DNA from: an uncultured Spartobacteria bacterium
GTDB lineage: Bacteria; Verrucomicrobiota; Verrucomicrobiia; Chthoniobacterales; JAATET01
Assembly (NCBI GenBank): GCA_937901895.1
Contig: CALGTD010000063.1
Span: forward strand, 1 to 9,602
Direction of reading: 5' to 3'
DNA: 9,602 bases
Shown here: positions 4,081-9,602 of the stretch, one piece after another
Layout of the letters: each line of letters begins with the position of its first letter
How positions within the stretch are numbered: the stretch's first letter is position 1
The notes under the pieces: model-generated
What the model was told of the DNA's origin: nothing
What the model saw: the letters and a program-made list of their open reading frames with translations, nothing else
Database searches by the model: none
Position numbers and translations under genes: made by a program

Positions 4081-4494
4081 CTAATCCTCAGTGGCGCAGG
4101 CGGAAAACCACGCCTCAGCCTGATCCGCATACATCCCCGGCGCGGAATAGGCCGCCAGAGCCGCTAGGGCTTGCGCTAGGGCCTGTTGCGCGTGTTCCGG
4201 TAGCTCGCCAAGGGGCGGGGGCCTTTCGGGCCTGACAGCGGGGCAGGGGGCTTGCACGGTCTTGATTACCTCGACCGTCCGCACTTCCACGCCGGGTTGC
4301 GTGTGCGAGCAGGCGTGGAGGGCGAGGGCGGCTAGCCCGATGAGTCCCATCTTCGCGCTCTTGCTCGCCGAGAGGGTCGAGCCGTCCTTGCTCCACCGGT
4401 CGCAGTAGTCCCGGCCGTGGAGAGAGACGATGTTTCCGCGCCGCTCGACATGGTCGGTGTGCGTCACGTCGGCGAGGCCACATTTGCAGCGCAT
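4081..4494 (-). CDS. o-spanin-like outer-membrane lipoprotein (Rz1 analogue, 137 aa)
   Basis: A hydrophobic stretch followed by a cysteine (MGLIGLAALALHAC, residues 49-62) forms a lipobox, so the mature protein would be a lipoprotein. Behind it come a Val-rich segment (VRTVEVIKTV), a Pro-rich part (CPAVRPERPPPLGELP) and an Ala-rich helix ending YADQAEAWFSAC, the pattern expected of an o-spanin downstream of an i-spanin. Such proteins bridge to the i-spanin and fuse the two membranes at lysis. The ATG at 4494 is chosen because AAAGGA precedes it and it starts 2 bases after the i-spanin stop. It adds an unusual Cys/His-rich N-terminus (C3, C5, H12, H15, H26, C31). The ATG at 4350, at the lipobox, is an alternative start. 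Confidence 0.65.
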   Translation of the reverse strand: MRCKCGLADVTHTDHVERRGNIVSLHGRDYCDRWSKDGSTLSASKSAKMGLIGLAALALHACSHTQPGVEVRTVEVIKTVQAPCPAVRPERPPPLGELPEHAQQALAQALAALAAYSAPGMYADQAEAWFSACATED

Positions 4495-4496
4495 GG

Positions 4497-4895
4497 TCAA
4501 AGTCCTTTCGCGAGTTCGGCGAGATCGGGCGGGGTAGGACAATCCCCGTTCACCTGCTCCCGCGCCGCAGCCCGCAAGGCGGCGATCCGCTGGTCCGATT
4601 CCGCCGATAGCTTCGCCAGTTCGGCCGAGCGCTTTTCGGCTTCCTCGATGCCTTGGGCATAGGCTTCCGCGCGGGCGAGGGCGCGGTTGTTTAGGTCGGT
4701 GATTACCGCATCCAGGGTATCCACCGATTGCCGGGTGACGGCGTGCTGCGCTTCACAGGTGGCGAGTTCGTTGCGCTTGTCCTCCAGTGCTTCATTGGCC
4801 GCTGAGAGGCGCACGGTCTGGACGCCGACCGCCAGCAGGAGCGCGAGGGACAGCCCGGCGAACAGTTTGCTCGTTAGCGCTGAAAAGGGGTTCAT
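4497..4895 (-). CDS. i-spanin (Rz-like inner-membrane lysis protein, 132 aa)
   Basis: An N-terminal membrane anchor at about residues 10-28 (LFAGLSLALLLAVGV) is followed by a long periplasmic helical region (about 30-115: ANEALEDKRNELATCEAQ, LAKLSAESDQRIAALRAAA) with coiled-coil heptads, and a short C-terminus with CPTPPDLAELAKGL. Length, topology and place after holin and endolysin fit Rz-type i-spanins, which pair with an outer-membrane lipoprotein encoded next door to breach the outer membrane. The start overlaps the holin-like gene by 4 bases, with GGAG about 8 bases upstream. No sequence motif is specific to the family, so the call rests on architecture and order. Confidence 0.75.
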   Translation of the reverse strand: MNPFSALTSKLFAGLSLALLLAVGVQTVRLSAANEALEDKRNELATCEAQHAVTRQSVDTLDAVITDLNNRALARAEAYAQGIEEAEKRSAELAKLSAESDQRIAALRAAAREQVNGDCPTPPDLAELAKGL

Positions 4896-5176
4896 GGCTT
4901 CGGCTCCACTGGCACGGGTTCACCGGCAGGCTGATCGATCTGGACCCGGCTCGGCGTTTCGTCCTTCTTTGTGAACCACGCGGCCATGGCGAGGCCAACC
5001 AGCCCCTGCACCACGATCGCCTGTGCCAGCGTCTTGAACAGGTCGTTGTCCGCAAGCGTCCGGTCGTTCGCGAGCATCCACAGAACCACGCCGGTCAGGA
5101 TGAAGATGCCGGCACCGGCAACCCCGCTCGGCTTCACCCGCGCGATCTGGCGGTCGAGGAAGTCCCAAAAGGTCAT
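4892..5176 (-). CDS. Holin-like small membrane protein (94 aa)
   Basis: Two hydrophobic helices, at about residues 17-36 (PSGVAGAGIFILTGVVLWML) and 48-67 (FKTLAQAIVVQGLVGLAMAA), are separated by a short polar loop (NDRTLADND). A Pro/Glu-rich charged tail follows. Size, two-helix topology and position directly after the endolysin suggest a holin or holin accessory that lets the signal-less endolysin cross the inner membrane. The start at 5176 has GGAGG 6 bases upstream and overlaps the endolysin stop by 4 bases. Longer in-frame starts further upstream only run through the endolysin gene in another frame. Alternative: an unrelated small membrane protein. Confidence 0.6.
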   Translation of the reverse strand: MTFWDFLDRQIARVKPSGVAGAGIFILTGVVLWMLANDRTLADNDLFKTLAQAIVVQGLVGLAMAAWFTKKDETPSRVQIDQPAGEPVPVEPKP

Positions 5177-5850
5177 GCCCAGCCTCCAGCTTCCAATGCC
5201 GCCTGGAACCGCTCGGCATAGCCTGCGATCATCTCGGCCCGGTCGGTTCCATTGATGATGCGCCGCGCCTCGCGGTATTGCGCCGGCGTGCCGAGCCGGT
5301 CGGGCAGGTAGTCCGCCAGCCCCTTGCCGGTGAAAGCCCCCGTCTCCATGCCCTTGACCAGTATCGCGGTCGCAATCTCGGGTTCGAGCGCGCGGTTGAA
5401 ATCCTTCAGCAGCGACCCGCCGAGCCCGAGTGCCTTGTCGGCCCATTCGTAGTTGCGATCCCATGTGAGCTGGACCAGCCCCCGCCCGTGCTGCGAGTGG
5501 CCGTATTTGCCGGGCTTGCCGTAGGTCCGCCCCTTGCCCTTGCCGATTTCCTCGATGGGCTTAAGACGCGCTTCATGCCATGCCGTGGCGAACCCGTAGG
5601 CCAGCCATGACAGCCGCCAGTGAGAAGCCGCGGCGAGCAGGCCGTTGATCGTATCGACCTGGACCTGATCCAGCGGGCCGGTGATCTTGCGGACGGCGGC
5701 AAAGAACGCTTCCGGCGAGGCGAGGCGGTGCGAGGCCGCCGGCGCATCCGTCATCCCGAGCGCCTTGGCAATCGCCCCGAGCGTGATCGGCCCGAGCTTG
5801 CCGTCAGGATCGACGCCAAGGTGGCGCTGAATGTCCGCGAGTGTCGTCAT
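5173..5850 (-). CDS. Endolysin: peptidoglycan-binding domain plus GH19 (chitinase-like) lysozyme (225 aa)
   Basis: Residues 5-32 (DIQRHLGVDPDGKLGPITLGAI) match a peptidoglycan-binding type 1 repeat. Residues about 45-200 resemble the GH19 chitinase-like phage lysozyme family, with AWHEARLKPI (Glu93 as probable catalytic acid), KGKGRTYGKPGKYG, the strongly conserved HGRGLVQLTWDRNYEWAD, and DFNRALEPEIATAILVKGM. The enzyme would cleave the glycan strands of peptidoglycan in the periplasm. No signal peptide is visible, so export should need a holin. The start at 5850 is preferred to 5868 because GGGAGAG lies upstream and it overlaps the small ORF before it in ATGA. It is flanked by membrane proteins on both sides. 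Confidence 0.85.
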   Translation of the reverse strand: MTTLADIQRHLGVDPDGKLGPITLGAIAKALGMTDAPAASHRLASPEAFFAAVRKITGPLDQVQVDTINGLLAAASHWRLSWLAYGFATAWHEARLKPIEEIGKGKGRTYGKPGKYGHSQHGRGLVQLTWDRNYEWADKALGLGGSLLKDFNRALEPEIATAILVKGMETGAFTGKGLADYLPDRLGTPAQYREARRIINGTDRAEMIAGYAERFQAALEAGGWA

Positions 5851-5945
5851 GCCCGCTCTCCCGTGCAAGAACCCCCGCCCGTGCCGCAGCCCTCTCGAAA
5901 GCCGCCGAACCCGAACACCGGATGCGCCGTGATCTCCGCGTTCAT
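5847..5945 (-). CDS. Gly/Cys-rich small ORF (32 aa) coupled to the endolysin
   Basis: The ORF starts 4 bases after the stop of the membrane protein upstream, with GAGG about 9 bases before the ATG, and its TGA overlaps the endolysin start as ATGA. It encodes MNAEITAHPVFGFGGFREG followed by CGTGGGSCTGERA: unusually rich in Gly, with two Cys seven residues apart. No family is recognised. It may be a real micropeptide or a leader whose translation feeds ribosomes into the endolysin start. Confidence 0.45.
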   Translation of the reverse strand: MNAEITAHPVFGFGGFREGCGTGGGSCTGERA

Positions 5946-5949
5946 CGCG

Positions 5950-6324
5950 CTAGGCCTCGTTGCCGCGGGTCAGGAATCGCGCGACCCAGGCCTTCATGCT
6001 CGCCCGCTCGACCGCCAGCAGGACACGCTCGGCCAGCGACAGGCCGACCAACCCCAGCAGGGCAGCGGCACCGTTCTCCCAATCGACAGGCAGGCCCAGC
6101 GCTGAGCGGACGATAGGCGCGAAGAAATAACCGCAGGCGATGCAGCAGAAGACGCACCATATCGCCTTGCAGAACCGCTCGAAGAAGGTCTTGCCGTCGG
6201 GCGGGCGGAGGAACAGCCTGACTGCCCCGCCGCAGAAGCTCGCGATGGCCAGCATGGCGTGTTCGGTGAAAGCGGCGTTCCCTACCGTCCCCGCCGCCTG
6301 AGCCACGTTCGGATCGACGTCCAT
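5950..6324 (-). CDS. Phage membrane protein, possible holin (124 aa)
   Basis: Three hydrophobic stretches are visible, at about residues 20-39 (TEHAMLAIASFCGGAVRLFL), 54-74 (AIWCVFCCIACGYFFAPIV) and 85-107 (GAAALLGLVGLSLAERVLLAV). A charged segment, RPPDGKTFFERF, lies between the first two. Small size, three helices and place directly before the endolysin suggest a class-I-like or LydA-type holin; this is inference from topology, as no signature is certain. The central helix is rich in Cys. The start directly abuts the stop of the upstream gene (TAG then ATG), with GGGGAGG 5 bases before it. Confidence 0.6.
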   Translation of the reverse strand: MDVDPNVAQAAGTVGNAAFTEHAMLAIASFCGGAVRLFLRPPDGKTFFERFCKAIWCVFCCIACGYFFAPIVRSALGLPVDWENGAAALLGLVGLSLAERVLLAVERASMKAWVARFLTRGNEA

Positions 6325-6786
6325 CTAGGCCTCCCCGTCGCGAAGGCCACGAACAGGGCGAAGCCGAGTGATGATGCCGCCAAGGCTACGCCCCAACCAA
6401 TCAAGCCAGCCTCCTGCGACGAGGCATTGAAGGATGTAGACGATATTACACGACCATGCGTAAATTGTCCAATTGGCCTGACCATTAGTTGCGGACATAA
6501 TGAAATGCGCTGGCATTATTGCCATAGCAAGCCCGCCGATAAACCGCGCATCGGCCCTGTTCGGCTCCCGAATAAGGATCAGCAGGGCGACGAAACCGAC
6601 GAGCAGGTTCATCATCACCGCGGTGAACACGAACGTCGCCATCTTCGCGCCGGCCGCCGACAGCCCCACCGACGCGCCCCAGAGCGCCGCCAGCATTACG
6701 GGCAGCGTCAGGTCACGCTGTTTGCGAACGGCCCGGCCCAAGCCGAGCGCGCACGCAACCGCCGTCGCGGTGAGGCCGAGGTCCAT
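6325..6786 (-). CDS. Hypothetical multi-pass membrane protein (153 aa)
   Basis: Four hydrophobic segments are visible: about residues 3-19 (LGLTATAVACALGLG), 28-46 (LPVMLAALWGASVGLSAAG), 50-71 (ATFVFTAVMMNLLVGFVALLIL) and a broad one around 83-127, where IYAWSCNIVYILQCLVAGG lies. A basic tail follows (RLRPVRGLRDGEA). No family is recognised; it could be an accessory to lysis (holin-like or antiholin-like) or a membrane protein of superinfection immunity. The segment encoding about residues 83-121 is clearly less GC-rich than its surroundings. The start shares its A with the preceding stop, and the stop abuts the next ATG. Confidence 0.55.
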   Translation of the reverse strand: MDLGLTATAVACALGLGRAVRKQRDLTLPVMLAALWGASVGLSAAGAKMATFVFTAVMMNLLVGFVALLILIREPNRADARFIGGLAMAIMPAHFIMSATNGQANWTIYAWSCNIVYILQCLVAGGWLDWLGRSLGGIITRLRPVRGLRDGEA

Positions 6787-6923
6787 CAGTCGCCACCACC
6801 ACCGGCGGGCGGGTTGTTCGGCGGCGGATCGTCAGGCATCGGCATCCACTTGGCCTTGGCGGCGCCCGGGTCGATCTCGTCTGCGATGGCCCGGAGAATG
6901 CGGGCGAGCAGGTCTAGGTTCAT
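6786..6923 (-). CDS. Hypothetical protein (45 aa) with Pro/Gly-rich tail
   Basis: GAGGAG lies 6 bases before the ATG at 6923, a very good ribosome-binding site. The protein has an amphipathic helix (LDLLARILRAIADEIDPG), then KAKWMPMPDDPPP and a Gly-rich end. It overlaps the next gene by one base. The family is unknown. The helix followed by a Pro/Gly tail looks like a small adaptor or binding peptide. Strong translation signals and place between tail spike and lysis genes support a real gene. Confidence 0.6.
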   Translation of the reverse strand: MNLDLLARILRAIADEIDPGAAKAKWMPMPDDPPPNNPPAGGGGD

Positions 6924-6933
6924 CTCAGTCTCC

Positions 6934-6978
6934 TCAGCTTACGACCTCGAGCGTGGGTTTGGTCGGTGTGCGGGCCAA
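6934..6978 (-). CDS. Possible 14-residue ORF with TTG start
   Basis: Between the tail spike stop and the 45-residue gene, AGGAGAG precedes a TTG at 6978 (about 7 bases from AGGAG), followed by 14 codons encoding ARTPTKPTLEVVS and a stop 10 bases before the next gene start. The good Shine-Dalgarno would be unexplained otherwise. Such a short TTG-started frame can also be chance. Confidence 0.3.
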   Translation of the reverse strand: MARTPTKPTLEVVS

Positions 6979-7014
6979 TGTCTCTCTCCTAACCGATAAT
7001 CCAGTTCGTGCCGG

Positions 7015-9219
7015 TCACTGGATCACTGCCATGGCGCGGGCTCCCCCGTGCCGGTTCTCGACATAGAGCGTCTTGACCCCGCTCGATTCCACGAAATACA
7101 GGTTGAATTTCCCGTCCGTCCCCGACGTGCCTGTCGGGATCGTATCGCTCACATCGACGGTGAAAATGTCCGACGTATAGGACAGGATCGCCGCTGAGTT
7201 GGCCCCCTGGAGCTTGTAGGTCACGACGCAACTGTGCATCGTGGCAGCACCATCGACGGCCTGCAAGGTAATGGTCCCCGCGCCGTTCCTGAGCCGCGCG
7301 GTAAAAACCGCATCGTCGGCAATCGTCGTATGCTCGACGGGAATGTAGTTGTCCCTGATCCATTTCGCCGTGTCGAAGAAGATGTCCCCGATCCGAAGGT
7401 CGGAGAGCGTCGCGCCCGATACGTTGATGACCGGACGGCTCCCGCCCGGGTTGCTGTCTCCAACGACATGGATGCCGTCGATTTCGATATCCGCCCCCGA
7501 CGTGACGCCGCTCAGGTCGATGGGCCAGCGCGCGGCAGGGGCGGTCGAGGTCGAGACGGTCGCCGTCGCCCCACTGGTTCCGCCAGTGATGGTTTCAGAG
7601 GTCTGGAACGTGCCCGAGACGCTGACGAGGCGAAGCGTCGAGACCCCGCTGTAAACCAGCATCGCGGTCGCCCCGCTGGTCCCGCCGGTGATCGTCTCGC
7701 CGGCCTGAAATACCCCCGTCGTCCCCGTGATGGTGAGTGTCTGCATGGCGTCGAGACATGCTTCGCGGAAGGTGTTGTCGCGGATCGTGAGGGCGTTGCA
7801 GGTGCCGGTGAACTCGATCCCGTCCCGCGCGAAGCGGTTGAACACGTTCCCGATGAACTTGTTGCCGCTGGTGTTGCGGAACGTCCCGACCGAGAGGAAC
7901 GGCGTGTCGCGGACTGACGGGTTGCCGCCGCTCTCGTAGGTCGTATCGTATTGACCGCCGAAGTAGTTGAAGGCGATCAGGTTGTCTTCGTTGATGACCC
8001 CGCCAAACGAGTTAAGGTCAGCCGGAATGTCGAACAGGGGCGTCGTGGTGCCCGCCGTATCGATGATCGTGTTGCCGATGATGCGTGCCCCGCGCATGTG
8101 CCCGTTCCACACGCGCATGTTGGTATCGGCGTAGTTGTCGATGATCTGGACCGGGCGGATGTAATGAGCCTTCTCGCCCGTGTTGATGATGAGAAAACCG
8201 CTGCTCCACGAGTGGAACCTGTTGTCGAAGACGCGATAGGCCCGCATCGCCGAACCGATGTAGTGGTTCGTATTGCCGAGCGGCACGAAATCCTCATCGG
8301 CGGGCCAGTCGATCTCCAGCCCGTTCGTCACGTTGACGACCGAAGAGCCCTGCAAAAGGAAGCCCCGCCCCTTGAGGTAGGCGAGGGTCCGCATGTTGCC
8401 GAGGTGGCAGTCGATTACCGAGAGGTCGAGGTCGCCGTTGTCGTCGTCGGCCTTGATGAGATAGGTCGAGGCTTCCGTAGGGCTGCGACCGAACATCCCG
8501 AGGTTGCGCCAGACGATGTCGTTGCTCTGCGACAGCTCCCACATACAATCGTCGGTGCTGCTGGGGAGCATCCGCAACGCAGCCCCTGCCATGTAGCGAC
8601 AGCCGGTGCCCTGGAATGTGATACTGTTCTTGTTGGTGATGCTGAGCTTGCCGCCGATCCACACCGTGCCGCAAGGCGGGAAAGTCAGGGTGGCGCCCGT
8701 GGTCCCGCAGGCGTCGATAAGCTCCTGAATGTCGGACTGCGCGTCGTAGGTGGACGAGCCGTCGAGAATGGCCGCGTGCTGCGCTCTCGGGATGTTGGCG
8801 AACACATTGACGGGTGCGCCGTTCAAAAGGTCGCTGGTAGTGGTAAGGAACGCGGTCGCCTTGACGATGGAGCGATGGCCAATCATCGCATCGCCCTTGC
8901 CGGGATCGGTGGAGGCGAGGGCTGCGGTGGTGGGCAGCACGCGAAGCTCAGTCGCGGTCGGCCCGCTGTCGTGGCGGTAGATCGTGACAATGCCGTCATC
9001 CTCGACCGCGAACGTATCGCCTTCGGACGTGGCGGCTAGTCCCGCCGCGGTATCGGCGTAGTTCGGGCCGGCGGCCGCGAGGGCCACAGCTTCGCTTGCC
9101 GCGGCGGCGTCGGCGGCGGCTTCCGCGCGGATCGCCTGCGCAAGTGCCAGTGTGGCGTTTTCGCCAAGGTATACCGGAACCGGCGTCCCGTTGAGCGTGA
9201 GGTTAAGATCCGCTGCCAT
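7015..9219 (-). CDS. Tail spike / tail fibre with parallel beta-helix (734 aa)
   Basis: The N-terminal part (about 1-50) has a short beta segment and an Ala-rich helix (AIRAEAAADAAAASEAVALAA), typical of the trimeric attachment region of phage tail fibres. From about residue 155 the sequence matches pectate-lyase-type right-handed beta-helix proteins: YDAQSDIQELIDACGTTGATLTF is the usual entry motif, followed by many Asn-containing coils (RIIGNTIIDT, NKFIGNVFNRF, LTIRDNTFRE). Two Thr/Gly repeats (502-522 and 536-555) interrupt the helix, and the C-terminus (about 620-734) is a beta-rich domain, perhaps for trimerisation or carbohydrate binding. Such spikes bind and often degrade capsule or O-antigen; catalytic residues cannot be identified here. 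GGGGAAAG precedes the start, which overlaps the upstream gene by 17 bases. Confidence 0.85.
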   Translation of the reverse strand: MAADLNLTLNGTPVPVYLGENATLALAQAIRAEAAADAAAASEAVALAAAGPNYADTAAGLAATSEGDTFAVEDDGIVTIYRHDSGPTATELRVLPTTAALASTDPGKGDAMIGHRSIVKATAFLTTTSDLLNGAPVNVFANIPRAQHAAILDGSSTYDAQSDIQELIDACGTTGATLTFPPCGTVWIGGKLSITNKNSITFQGTGCRYMAGAALRMLPSSTDDCMWELSQSNDIVWRNLGMFGRSPTEASTYLIKADDDNGDLDLSVIDCHLGNMRTLAYLKGRGFLLQGSSVVNVTNGLEIDWPADEDFVPLGNTNHYIGSAMRAYRVFDNRFHSWSSGFLIINTGEKAHYIRPVQIIDNYADTNMRVWNGHMRGARIIGNTIIDTAGTTTPLFDIPADLNSFGGVINEDNLIAFNYFGGQYDTTYESGGNPSVRDTPFLSVGTFRNTSGNKFIGNVFNRFARDGIEFTGTCNALTIRDNTFREACLDAMQTLTITGTTGVFQAGETITGGTSGATAMLVYSGVSTLRLVSVSGTFQTSETITGGTSGATATVSTSTAPAARWPIDLSGVTSGADIEIDGIHVVGDSNPGGSRPVINVSGATLSDLRIGDIFFDTAKWIRDNYIPVEHTTIADDAVFTARLRNGAGTITLQAVDGAATMHSCVVTYKLQGANSAAILSYTSDIFTVDVSDTIPTGTSGTDGKFNLYFVESSGVKTLYVENRHGGARAMAVIQ
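7555..7716 (-). repeat. Tandem Thr/Gly repeat inside the tail spike
   Basis: Residues 502-522 (GVFQAGETITGGTSGATAML) and 536-555 (GTFQTSETITGGTSGATATV) are near-identical units with a 13-residue spacer. The pattern GxFxxxExITGGTSGATA is familiar from structural phage proteins, where it forms short beta units. Here it sits between beta-helix coils, as an insertion. Confidence 0.7.
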
Positions 9220-9602
9220 CGGTCACTTTCCCCGAAACCTGAATGATGCCACCCATGAAGCGCTGCTCCGTCCCGCCGCTCGGGGTCCAGAGGATGTCGA
9301 AAACCATCGTCTCCAGCCCGTCCGCGTTGGCGTCGATCGGCAGGGCCGCCGTTTCGTCATCGGTCAGTTCGAGCGTGATCGGCGTAACGCCATCAGCGTA
9401 ACTGCCGACCGTGATGGTGAAGTCCGCAAGGGTTGCCCCGTCGCCGTCGGGGGAAGCGCGGAGGGACGCGCTGAAGCTGTCCGCGCTTACATCGGCGCCC
9501 ACCGCAATGACGTATTCGTAAGCCAGCCCGCGGTCGATCGCTCGCATCTGCGGCCTGCCCTTGAGCCCGAGCCCGCCCTTGCCGTCCTTGGCGAGCTTGC
9601 GT
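9203..9602 (-). CDS. Phage structural protein, 5' end probably outside window
   Basis: The frame encodes a beta-rich protein with YEYVIAVGADVSADSFSASL, ADFTITVGSYADGVTPITLEL and a C-terminal FDILWTPSGGTEQRFMGGIIQV. This alternating-strand pattern resembles immunoglobulin-like domains of proteins encoded next to tail fibres (baseplate or fibre-attachment components); the exact family is not recognised. An ATG at 9547 behind AAGGGCAGG would give 114 residues. The frame continues to the window edge for 18 further codons that all end in G or C (RKLAKDGKGGLGLKGRPQ), so coding probably begins outside the window. Its stop lies 17 bases inside the tail spike gene, suggesting translational coupling. 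Confidence 0.6.
   Translation of the reverse strand, partial: RKLAKDGKGGLGLKGRPQMRAIDRGLAYEYVIAVGADVSADSFSASLRASPDGDGATLADFTITVGSYADGVTPITLELTDDETAALPIDANADGLETMVFDILWTPSGGTEQRFMGGIIQVSGKVTDGSGS

Noticed and set aside
4787..5221. Open frames on the + strand opposite the spanin and holin-like genes
   Set aside because: They show Arg/His/Pro-rich translations without motifs and are shadows of well-organised - strand genes.
6259..6999. Open frame of 246 codons on the + strand
   Set aside because: It is antisense to two membrane protein genes and the 45-residue gene, all of which have coupled starts and good ribosome-binding sites on the - strand.
7234..7917. Open frame of 227 codons on the + strand
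   Set aside because: It is antisense to the tail spike with Arg/Asp/Gly-rich composition and no recognisable motif.
7951..9039. Long open frame (362 codons) on the + strand
   Set aside because: It lies fully antisense to the tail spike. The spike has clear beta-helix motifs, while this frame gives low-complexity Val/Asp/Arg/His-rich protein, as expected from the complement of GC-rich coding DNA.

Overview
This window looks like part of a temperate or lytic tailed-phage genome (free phage or prophage) from a GC-rich, probably alphaproteobacterial host. The Lar-like and DUF551-type small proteins, the GH19-type endolysin with spanins, and the beta-helix tail spike together support phage origin. 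The host assignment (a sphingomonad-like alphaproteobacterium is my guess) is only an inference from GC content and protein flavour. No integrase, attachment site, tRNA, rRNA, CRISPR array or insertion sequence is visible.

Layout: positions 1 to about 3719 hold a rightward (+) chain of very small genes, nearly all joined by 1- or 4-base stop/start overlaps. They include a Lar-like zinc-ribbon protein (346-831), a DUF551 protein (2458-2925), several one-pass membrane peptides and many unrecognised proteins of 18 to 160 residues. The chain is interrupted once, at 2926-3055, by a gap with a possible promoter and a near-perfect Shine-Dalgarno. Short DNA repeats at gene ends and one diverged gene duplication show that this region has been shuffled by recombination. 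Around 3737-3762 a perfect 10-bp hairpin separates it from the second operon.

Positions 3772-9602 are read leftward (-). In transcription order: the end of a structural protein that probably starts outside the window (9203-9602), a 734-residue tail spike (7015-9219), a possible 14-residue peptide, a 45-residue protein, two membrane proteins (6325-6786 and 5950-6324), a 32-residue Gly/Cys-rich peptide, a GH19-type endolysin (5173-5850), a small holin-like protein (4892-5176), an i-spanin (4497-4895), an o-spanin-like lipoprotein (4081-4494) and a small unknown ORF (3772-4005). Thus the late genes for host adsorption and host lysis lie together: the spike binds or degrades the surface polysaccharide, the holin lets the endolysin reach the peptidoglycan, and the spanin pair disrupts the outer membrane.

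No gene-free stretch longer than 300 bases exists. The most interesting points are the repeated gene ends that double as ribosome-binding sites, a zinc-knuckle/transmembrane pair joined by one base shift at a run of six G, three candidate holins around one endolysin, and a lipoprotein whose lipobox lies behind a Cys/His-rich N-terminus.
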